Positions 6,987 through 13,457 of a stretch of 16,008 nt of DNA are shown piece after piece; position 1 is the stretch's first letter, and every line of letters begins with the position of its first letter. The stretch is from NCBI RefSeq assembly GCF_938015485.1, contig NZ_CALLVU010000012.1:1-16008 (forward strand). The letters run 5' to 3'. The position numbers were made by a program, and so were the translations under genes. The DNA is from an uncultured Lachnoanaerobaculum sp. Lineage in GTDB: Bacteria; Bacillota; Clostridia; Lachnospirales; Lachnospiraceae. The notes below the pieces were generated by a model. It did not search any database, was not told the DNA's origin, and worked only from the letters and a program-made list of their open reading frames with translations.

Positions 6987-7031
6987 AACATCATTGTATG
7001 CAGAATAGTACACAAAATACAATGTTTATCG
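6987..7031 (+). promoter_or_regulatory. Inverted-repeat regulatory region upstream of nifJ
   Basis: CATTGTAT (6992-6999) and ATACAATG (7017-7024) form a perfect 8-bp inverted repeat with a 17-base spacer. The left arm lies in AACATCATTGTAT (6987-6999), a near match to the site upstream of asrABC. The right arm is followed by TTTATCG (7025-7031), also found at asrABC. This could be a two-site operator for one regulator. It could instead be a weak hairpin at the end of the asr transcript, although no proper T-tract follows. Confidence 0.4.
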
Positions 7032-7032
7032 T

Positions 7033-7060
7033 TTGCATTTATTTTTTAAATTGGTATAAT
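7033..7060 (+). promoter_or_regulatory. nifJ promoter
   Basis: TTGCAT (7033-7038), a 16-bp spacer, and TATAAT (7055-7060) within the extended element TGGTATAAT (7052-7060). The predicted start is near 7067, giving a leader of about 55 nt ending in the strong AGGAGG (7111-7116), six bases before the ATG at 7123. Spacing and -35 core (TTGC) match the asr promoter. Confidence 0.75.
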
Positions 7061-7122
7061 GAGAAACGAAGAAATAATTATATATTATTTATTATAAACA
7101 ATTACTTAGTAGGAGGAATAAA

Positions 7123-10100
7123 ATGGCTAAGAGACAAATGAAGACCATGGATGGTAATCAGGCAGCCGCTCATGCATCATATGCTTATACTGATGTTGCT
7201 GCAATTTATCCGATAACACCATCATCTGTCATGGCAGAGCACACCGACGAGTGGGCAACAGACGGTAGAAAGAATATTTTCGGCCACACTGTTCAGGTAA
7301 CAGAAATGCAATCAGAGGCAGGTGCTGCAGGTGCAGTTCATGGTTCTCTTTCAGCTGGAGCTTTGACAACAACATATACAGCTTCACAGGGCCTTCTTCT
7401 TATGATCCCAAATATCTATAAGATGGCAGGAGAGCAGCTTCCGGCAGTTATCAATGTTTCCGCTCGTGCTATTGCAACACATGCACTTAGTATTTTTGGA
7501 GATCATTCAGATGTTTACGCTTGTCGTCAGACAGGTGCAGCAATGCTTTGTTCATCATCAGTTCAGGAAGTTATGGATTTGACACCTGTTGCTCATCTTT
7601 CAGCAATAAAGGGAAAAGTTCCGTTTATCAACTTCTTTGACGGTTTCAGAACATCACATGAGATTCAGAAAATTGAAACTTGGGATTACGCAGATCTTAA
7701 GGATATGGCTGATATGGATGCTGTCGCAGCTTTCAGAAAGAATGCACTTAATCCTAATCATCCTGTAGAGAGAGGATCGGCACAAAACCCTGATATCTTC
7801 TTCCAGGTAAGAGAAGCAAGCAATCCTTATTATGATGCATTACCTGCAATTGTTCAGGACTATATGGACAAGGTTAATGCTAAAATCGGTACAGATTATA
7901 AATTATTTAACTACTATGGTGCTGCTGATGCAGAGACAATCATCATCGCTATGGGTTCAGTTAACGATACAATAGAAGAGACAATTGATTACCTTCTTAA
8001 GCAGGGTGAGAAAGTCGGAGTTGTTAAGGTAAGACTTTACAGACCTTTCAATGCACAGGCACTTGTTGACGCTATCCCTGACAGCGTTAAGAGAATTCAG
8101 GTTCTTGACAGAACAAAAGAGCCGGGATCACTTGGTGAGCCGCTTTGGCTTGACGTTGTTGCAGCACTTAAGGGAACTAAGTTTGATGCTGTTCCTGTAT
8201 TCAGCGGTCGTTACGGCCTCGGTTCAAAGGATACAACACCTGCTCAGATAGTTGCAACATTCCATAACACAGAGAAGAAGAGATTCACAATCGGTATCAA
8301 CGATGATGTTACACATCTTTCACTTGAGCAGGGTCCTGCACTTGTTACAACACCTGAGGGAACTACAAACTGTAAGTTCTGGGGTCTCGGTGCCGACGGT
8401 ACTGTAGGTGCAAACAAGAACTCTATCAAGATTATCGGTGACAATACAGATATGTATGCACAGGCATATTTTGACTATGACTCAAAGAAGTCCGGTGGTG
8501 TTACAATGAGCCACTTGCGTTTCGGTAAGAAGCCTATCAAGTCAACATATCTTATCCATAAGGCTGACTTTGTAGCATGTCACAATCCTGCATATATCAG
8601 AAAGTACAACATGGTACAGGAACTTGTTGACGGAGGTACATTCCTTCTTAACTGTACATGGAACGATGCTGAACTTGAGGAGCATATCCCGGGACAGGTT
8701 AAGAAGTATATCCATGATCACAAGATCAACTTCTATACAATCGACGGTGTAAAGATCGGTATTGCTACAGGTATGGGACCTACAAGAATCAATACAATTC
8801 TTCAGTCCGCATTCTTTAAGCTTTCAGCAATTATTCCAGAGGAGCAGGCAATTGATCTCATGAAGAAGGCCGCTGAGAAGACTTACGGAAGAAAAGGTGA
8901 GGATGTAGTTAAGAAGAACTGGGCAGCTATCGAAGAAGGTGCTAAGAATGTTCATAAGGTAGAGGTTCCTGCAAGCTGGGCTGATGCTAAGGACGAGGGA
9001 CTTGATTATCCGGTACATACAGATGGTAGAGAAGATGCAATTAAGTTTGCAAACAATATCCAGACAGCTGTAAGTGCACAAGAGGGTAACAACCTTCCTG
9101 TATCTGCATTTAAAGATTATGTTGACGGTACAACACCTGTAGGTACATCAGCATATGAGAAGCGTGGTATTGCTGTAAATATGCCTATCTGGAACAGTGA
9201 CAACTGTATTCAGTGCGGTTTCTGTTCATATGTATGTCCTCATGCAGTTATCAGAACAGTTGCTCTTACAGAGGATGAGGCTAACAATGCTCCTGAGGGT
9301 ATGAGCGTACTTCCTATGACAGGTATGCCTAACTACAAGTTCACTGTAGCAGTATCTGCACTTGACTGTACAGGTTGCGGTTCTTGTGCTAATGTATGTC
9401 CTGGTAAGAAGGGTGAGAAGGCTCTTACAATGCAGAGCATGCCTGAGAATGTTGAGCGTCAGAAGTGGTTTGACTATGCAACAGCTACACCTGAGAAGCC
9501 TGAGGTTATTGCTAAGTTCAAGGAGAATACAGTTAAGGGTTCACAGTACAAGAAGCCTTTACTTGAGTTCTCAGGAGCTTGTGCAGGTTGCGGTGAGACA
9601 CCTTATGCAAGACTTATCACACAGCTCTTCGGTGAGAGAATGTACATTTCAAATGCTACAGGTTGTTCATCAATCTGGGGTAACTCTTCACCTTCAACAC
9701 CTTACACAGTAAACGCTAAGGGACAGGGTCCTGCTTGGTCAAACTCATTGTTCGAGGATAATGCGGAGTTCGGTTACGGTATGTTCCTTGCTAATGAGGC
9801 ACTTAGAAACGGTCTTAAGACAAAGGTAGAGGCAATTGCCGAGAACGGTTCAGATGATCTTAAGGCGGCAGCTAAGGAATACCTTGATACATTTACAGTA
9901 GGTGCACTCAACGGAAGTGCAACAGACAGACTTGTAGCTGAGCTTGAGAAGCTTAATACACCTGAGGCTAAGGAAATCCTTGACAATAAGGAATTCTTAT
10001 CAAAGAAGAGCCAGTGGGTATTCGGTGGTGACGGTTGGGCTTACGATATCGGTTTCGGCGGTCTTGACCATGTAATTGCCAGCGGTAAGGATGTAAACAT

Positions 10101-10650
10101 CATGGTATTCGATACAGAGGTTTACTCAAATACAGGTGGACAGAGTTCAAAGGCAACAAAGACAGGTGCTGTAGCACAGTTTGCTGCCGGCGGTAAGGAT
10201 ACAAAGAAGAAGGATCTTGCAAGTATTGCAATGAGCTACGGTTATGTATATGTAGCACAGATTGCTATGGGTGCAGATTACAATCAGACTGTTAAGGCAC
10301 TTGCCGAGGCAGAGGCTTATCCTGGTCCTTCACTTATCATCGCTTATGCTCCATGTATCAACCATGGTATCAAGAAGGGTATGAGCAAGGCTATGACAGA
10401 GGAGAAGCTTGCAGTTGAGTCAGGTTACTGGAACAACTTCAGATTTAATCCTGCTGCAGAGAACAAGTTCACTCTTGATTCAAAGACACCTACAGGCGAC
10501 TATCAAGAGTTCCTTAAGGGTGAGGTTCGTTACGCATCTCTTGCACTCAAGGATCCTGAGAGAGCAGCTAAACTCTTCGAGAAGAATGAGGAAGACGCTA
10601 AGGAAAGATTTACATACCTTGAGAAGCTTGTAACTCTTTATTCAAAATAA
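7123..10650 (+). CDS. nifJ: Pyruvate:ferredoxin (flavodoxin) oxidoreductase, single-chain
   Basis: PFOR converts pyruvate and CoA to acetyl-CoA and CO2 while reducing ferredoxin, the main oxidative entry of pyruvate in strict anaerobes. The 1175-residue chain is the full fused form. Domain I begins with YPITPSSVMAEHTDEWA (29-45). A ferredoxin domain carries two 4Fe-4S motifs: Cys695, 698, 701, 705 and Cys749, 752, 755, 759. The thiamine-diphosphate domain has the proximal cluster ligands Cys820, Cys823, Cys848 and Cys1078, and the GDGWAYDIGFGG (969-980) to YSNTGGQ (1001-1007) motif for TPP-Mg binding. All ligands match the Desulfovibrio africanus pattern. Codon use differs from the neighbours: Ile is mostly ATC/ATT with few ATA and Leu is mostly CTT, a sign of very high expression rather than transfer. 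It has its own promoter and terminator. Confidence 0.98.
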   Translation: MAKRQMKTMDGNQAAAHASYAYTDVAAIYPITPSSVMAEHTDEWATDGRKNIFGHTVQVTEMQSEAGAAGAVHGSLSAGALTTTYTASQGLLLMIPNIYKMAGEQLPAVINVSARAIATHALSIFGDHSDVYACRQTGAAMLCSSSVQEVMDLTPVAHLSAIKGKVPFINFFDGFRTSHEIQKIETWDYADLKDMADMDAVAAFRKNALNPNHPVERGSAQNPDIFFQVREASNPYYDALPAIVQDYMDKVNAKIGTDYKLFNYYGAADAETIIIAMGSVNDTIEETIDYLLKQGEKVGVVKVRLYRPFNAQALVDAIPDSVKRIQVLDRTKEPGSLGEPLWLDVVAALKGTKFDAVPVFSGRYGLGSKDTTPAQIVATFHNTEKKRFTIGINDDVTHLSLEQGPALVTTPEGTTNCKFWGLGADGTVGANKNSIKIIGDNTDMYAQAYFDYDSKKSGGVTMSHLRFGKKPIKSTYLIHKADFVACHNPAYIRKYNMVQELVDGGTFLLNCTWNDAELEEHIPGQVKKYIHDHKINFYTIDGVKIGIATGMGPTRINTILQSAFFKLSAIIPEEQAIDLMKKAAEKTYGRKGEDVVKKNWAAIEEGAKNVHKVEVPASWADAKDEGLDYPVHTDGREDAIKFANNIQTAVSAQEGNNLPVSAFKDYVDGTTPVGTSAYEKRGIAVNMPIWNSDNCIQCGFCSYVCPHAVIRTVALTEDEANNAPEGMSVLPMTGMPNYKFTVAVSALDCTGCGSCANVCPGKKGEKALTMQSMPENVERQKWFDYATATPEKPEVIAKFKENTVKGSQYKKPLLEFSGACAGCGETPYARLITQLFGERMYISNATGCSSIWGNSSPSTPYTVNAKGQGPAWSNSLFEDNAEFGYGMFLANEALRNGLKTKVEAIAENGSDDLKAAAKEYLDTFTVGALNGSATDRLVAELEKLNTPEAKEILDNKEFLSKKSQWVFGGDGWAYDIGFGGLDHVIASGKDVNIMVFDTEVYSNTGGQSSKATKTGAVAQFAAGGKDTKKKDLASIAMSYGYVYVAQIAMGADYNQTVKALAEAEAYPGPSLIIAYAPCINHGIKKGMSKAMTEEKLAVESGYWNNFRFNPAAENKFTLDSKTPTGDYQEFLKGEVRYASLALKDPERAAKLFEKNEEDAKERFTYLEKLVTLYSK

Positions 10651-10675
10651 GATAAATTGATATTTTTATATAAAG

Positions 10676-10694
10676 TAACAGATAAAATCTGTTA
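10676..10694 (+). other. Small hairpin downstream of nifJ
   Basis: TAACAGAT (10676-10683) pairs perfectly with ATCTGTTA (10687-10694) around a 3-base AAA loop. It lies 25 bases after the nifJ stop and has no T run, so it is unlikely to terminate by itself. It may protect the 3' end of the nifJ mRNA together with the hairpins that follow. Confidence 0.45.
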
Positions 10695-10710
10695 AGTGTA
10701 CAAACGGAAG

Positions 10711-10764
10711 CCGCTTTTGCGGTCAAAGGGAGTCGGTGCTTTAAGTGCCGGCTCTTTTTGTTTT
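10711..10764 (+). terminator. Rho-independent terminator ending nifJ, with a preceding GC hairpin
   Basis: A short hairpin CCGC-TTTT-GCGG (10711-10722) is followed by the main stem GAGTCGGTGC (10730-10739) pairing with GTGCCGGCTC (10745-10754). The main stem has 10 pairs, some G-U, and loop TTTAA. TTTTTGTTTT (10755-10764) follows. AGCCG (10709-10713) can also pair with CGGCT (10749-10753), an alternative that would break the terminator stem. Confidence 0.88.
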
Positions 10765-10781
10765 AAAATATTTTATTTACT

Positions 10782-10790
10782 TGTTATAAT
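10782..10790 (+). promoter_or_regulatory. Extended -10 promoter for the yjgR-dgt-dnaG-rpoD operon
   Basis: TGTTATAAT holds a perfect -10 (10785-10790) with the TG extension. No convincing -35 is found at 16-18 bp. The predicted start near 10797 lies about 40 bases before the ATG at 10839. Confidence 0.65.
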
Positions 10791-10838
10791 TGTGAACTTG
10801 GGATAAAATAGAAGTATAAAGTTAGACTGGGAGACAAT

Positions 10839-12428
10839 ATGTATAAAGATAATGAAATATGGGTGGCAAGCGACGGCGAGACCAAATTATGTATAAAGAC
10901 AAATTTTGCAAACAGACACGGACTTATAGCGGGAGCGACCGGAACAGGTAAGACAGTGACGCTAAAGGTTATGTCCGAGTCATTTTCCGATGTGGGTGTA
11001 CCGGTATTTTTCTCCGATATTAAGGGGGATTTGTCAGGTATGTGCAAGCCGGGCGAAGAAAAGGAAAGTATTACAAAGAGAGTATCTGAGCTTGGACTTG
11101 GTTCCGACTTTAATTTTAAGGCTTATCCTACCTGTTTTTGGGATATTTTCGGCAAGAGAGGGTTACCTCTTAGAACGACTATATCCGAGTTCGGACCTAT
11201 GCTTTTATCGAAATTGCTTGAACTTAATCAGATACAGAGTGACATTTTGAATATAGTATTCAAGATTGCAGATGATGAGGGACTTTTGCTGCTTGATCTT
11301 AAGGATCTCAAGAGTATGCTAAACTATGTAAGTGAGAATGCGGCAAACTATAAGGCCGACTATGGAAATATAGCACCTCAAAGTGTAAATGCGATAATGA
11401 GAGGACTTGTATCACTTGGAGATAAGGGGGGAGATATATTCTTCGGCGAACCGGCTATAGACATAAGAGATTGGTTTGTAACTAAGGACGGTAAAGGTAT
11501 GATAAATATATTGGATGCCTCCACAATTATAAACGATCCGAGCATATATGCCACATTTATGCTTTGGATGCTTGCAGAACTTTTTGAAATAATGCCTGAA
11601 GTAGGTGACCTTGATAAGCCGAAGATGGTATTTTTCTTCGATGAGGCACACCTTTTGTTTAAGGATATGCCTAAGGCGCTTCTTCAAAAGATAGAACAGG
11701 TTGTAAAGCTTATAAGATCAAAAGGTATCGGTGTATACTTTATCACACAGAGTCCAAGTGATATACCGGGCGAAGTGCTTTCACAGCTTGGAAATAAGGT
11801 GCAGCACGCACTTAGAGCTTATACACCTGCAGATCAAAAAGCTATAAAGGCTGCTGCGGCAAGTTACAGATCCAATCCGGATTTTGATACGGAGGAGGCT
11901 ATTACAAACTTGGGTATAGGAGAGGCGGTAGTTTCATTTATAGGTGATGACGGAGCTCCTGCCATGGTTAGAAAAGCAAAGGTACTTCCGCCGCAGTCAT
12001 ATCTCGGGGCAATTGACGACATGCTTAGAGCAACGGTTATTTCAATGTCGGATCTTGCGACTAAATACAGAGATATGGTTGACAGAGATTCAGCATATGA
12101 GTTTTTACAGAGATTGCAGGTAGAAACTTCAAAAAAGCAGGAAGAAGAAAAACAGGCTGAGATAGACAGAAAGGAAGCCGAAAAACAGGCAAAGCTTGCA
12201 CAAAAGGAAGCAGAAAAACAGGAAAAAGAGGCACAAAAAGAAGCTCAGAAGAAAAAAGACGCTATAAAAAAAGGTGTAGCAAGTGTGGCAGGGACCGCCG
12301 CAGGCACTATAGGAAGACAATTGGGTAAAACACTTGGAAAATCAGGCGGAAAGTTCGGCTCAAGCCTGGGTGGAAATCTTGGAGCGAGTCTTGGAAGGGG
12401 CATACTTTCCACACTGTTCAAATTATAA
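10839..12428 (+). CDS. YjgR/HerA-like ATPase (DUF853, helicase HerA-like C-terminal)
   Basis: This 529-residue P-loop ATPase of the HerA/FtsK superfamily is closely like E. coli YjgR, whose exact role is not established. Walker A is AGATGTGKT (31-39); VFFSDIKGDLSG follows at 56-67. Walker B is VFFFDEAHLLF (264-274), the sensor segment is YFITQSPSDIPGEVLSQLGNK (split here: YFITQSP 300-306, then SDIPGEVLSQLGNK), and an arginine-containing VQHALRAYTPADQKA lies at 321-335. Residues 431-476 form a Lys/Glu/Gln-rich coiled coil with EAEKQ-type repeats. The tail (478-529) is Gly-rich with GxxxG spacing. A weak GGGAG (10829-10833) precedes the ATG. The gene heads the primase-sigma operon and ends four bases before dgt. 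Involvement in DNA transactions is inferred from fold and context only. Confidence 0.9.
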   Translation: MYKDNEIWVASDGETKLCIKTNFANRHGLIAGATGTGKTVTLKVMSESFSDVGVPVFFSDIKGDLSGMCKPGEEKESITKRVSELGLGSDFNFKAYPTCFWDIFGKRGLPLRTTISEFGPMLLSKLLELNQIQSDILNIVFKIADDEGLLLLDLKDLKSMLNYVSENAANYKADYGNIAPQSVNAIMRGLVSLGDKGGDIFFGEPAIDIRDWFVTKDGKGMINILDASTIINDPSIYATFMLWMLAELFEIMPEVGDLDKPKMVFFFDEAHLLFKDMPKALLQKIEQVVKLIRSKGIGVYFITQSPSDIPGEVLSQLGNKVQHALRAYTPADQKAIKAAAASYRSNPDFDTEEAITNLGIGEAVVSFIGDDGAPAMVRKAKVLPPQSYLGAIDDMLRATVISMSDLATKYRDMVDRDSAYEFLQRLQVETSKKQEEEKQAEIDRKEAEKQAKLAQKEAEKQEKEAQKEAQKKKDAIKKGVASVAGTAAGTIGRQLGKTLGKSGGKFGSSLGGNLGASLGRGILSTLFKL

Positions 12429-12432
12429 ATAT

Positions 12433-13443
12433 ATGAATATACGTGAAGATGTAGAACTTAGAGAGGAGTTAACTCTCAGTAAATATGCAGCTCTCAGCAA
12501 GAATTCTTCGGGAAGAGACAGATATGAAGAGCCCTGTGATATAAGAACCGTATATCAAAGAGACAGAGACAGGATACTTCATTCAAAGGCTTTCAGAAGG
12601 TTAAAGCATAAGACTCAGGTGTTTTTAGCCCCTGAGGGAGACCACTATCGTACAAGGCTTACACATACTCTTGAGGTAGCACAGATTGCAAGAACAATAG
12701 CCAAGTCACTTAGACTTAATGAAGATTTGACAGAGGCTATTGCACTTGGACATGACCTCGGGCATACACCTTTCGGTCACTCGGGAGAGGATGTGCTTAA
12801 TGAAGTCTGTTCATACGGATTTGCACACTATGAGCAAAGTGTAAGAATAGTTGAGTTTCTTGAAAAATCCGGAAAGGGACTCAACCTTACAAAAGAGGTA
12901 AGAGACGGCATATTAAATCACAGAACCAGTGGAAATCCGTCCACACTTGAAGGACATGTAGTCAGGTTGTCGGATAAAATCGCATATATAAACCATGATA
13001 TTGACGACTCTATCAGGGCTCATATATTAGTGGAAGACGATATACCCGGTGAATACAGCGATATATTGGGACACTCGGTCAGAGAGCGACTCAACAATCT
13101 GGTACATGGAGTTATAGAAGAAAGTATAGATAAACCGCAAATCTCTATGAATAAAGAGAAGTACAAGGCAATGATGGGGCTTAGAACATGGCTTTTTAAG
13201 AAGGTATATCATAACGAAGTGCCTAAGTCACAGGAAGGCAAGGCAAAGGCTATGATAAAGTCACTTTTTGACTACTATATGTTGCATACCGACAAGCTTC
13301 CGGATGAGTATATCTATTTTATAAAAGAGTTAAATCAGGATAGGGAACTGGTAGTATGTGACTATATTGCGGGTATGACAGATTTATATGCAATTGAAAA
13401 GTTTAAAGATTTATTTGTTCCGAAGTCTTGGGATGTATATTAA
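12433..13443 (+). CDS. dgt: Deoxyguanosinetriphosphate triphosphohydrolase-like protein (HD domain)
   Basis: This enzyme hydrolyses dGTP (and in relatives other dNTPs) to the nucleoside and triphosphate, so it tunes the dNTP pool. From the ATG at 12433 it has 336 residues. The metal-binding HD set is His78 (RLTHTLE), His107-Asp108 (LGHDLGHTPFGH) and Asp181 (LSDKIAY), all present. The conserved entry RDRDRILHSKAFRRLKHKTQVF lies at 43-64 (shown as two parts: RDRDRILH 43-50, SKAFRRLKHKTQVF 51-64). I chose this start because family members begin with a MNIRE-like sequence. A longer frame from a TTG at 12334 would overlap yjgR by about 95 bases with residues foreign to the family. There is no Shine-Dalgarno before 12433; the yjgR stop is four bases upstream, so reinitiation is likely. 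Confidence 0.93.
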   Translation: MNIREDVELREELTLSKYAALSKNSSGRDRYEEPCDIRTVYQRDRDRILHSKAFRRLKHKTQVFLAPEGDHYRTRLTHTLEVAQIARTIAKSLRLNEDLTEAIALGHDLGHTPFGHSGEDVLNEVCSYGFAHYEQSVRIVEFLEKSGKGLNLTKEVRDGILNHRTSGNPSTLEGHVVRLSDKIAYINHDIDDSIRAHILVEDDIPGEYSDILGHSVRERLNNLVHGVIEESIDKPQISMNKEKYKAMMGLRTWLFKKVYHNEVPKSQEGKAKAMIKSLFDYYMLHTDKLPDEYIYFIKELNQDRELVVCDYIAGMTDLYAIEKFKDLFVPKSWDVY

Positions 13444-13457
13444 GGAGGCGAGGCTTG
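13442..13457 (+). promoter_or_regulatory. Ribosome binding site and TTG start codon of dnaG
   Basis: AAGGAGG (13442-13448), overlapping the dgt stop codon, is followed by six bases and TTG at 13455-13457. The resulting N-terminus, (M)YYSNDIIDEVR, matches the usual start of Lachnospiraceae primases. The upstream in-frame ATG at 13428 lies inside dgt, has no ribosome binding site, and would add nine residues foreign to the family. Confidence 0.85.

Noticed and set aside
6994..7015. Possible Rex redox-sensor site (TTGT ... ACAA).
   Set aside because: The arms span 22 bases and lack the TTGTGA/TTGTTA-type extended halves, so this does not fit the 18-bp Rex operator.
7022..7038. Possible CcpA (cre) site over the nifJ -35 (ATGTTTATCGTTTGCAT).
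   Set aside because: The right half and central CG fit, but the left half does not match the cre consensus, and asrA has no equivalent.
8051..8251. Alternative plus-strand frames within nifJ (8051-8251, 9362-9712, 10409-10633).
   Set aside because: They are out-of-frame shadows of the PFOR coding sequence with low-complexity Leu/Arg-rich translations.
10730..10764. GAGTCGGTGCTTT resembles the 3' hairpin of the Streptococcus pyogenes Cas9 tracrRNA.
   Set aside because: It is part of an ordinary terminator directly after nifJ. No repeat, anti-repeat, cas gene or CRISPR array is in the window, so the likeness is chance.
12334..12432. Longer dgt frame starting at TTG 12334 (33 extra residues).
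   Set aside because: It overlaps the end of yjgR, its sequence is the shifted reading of the Gly-rich tail, and family members start at the MNIRE position.
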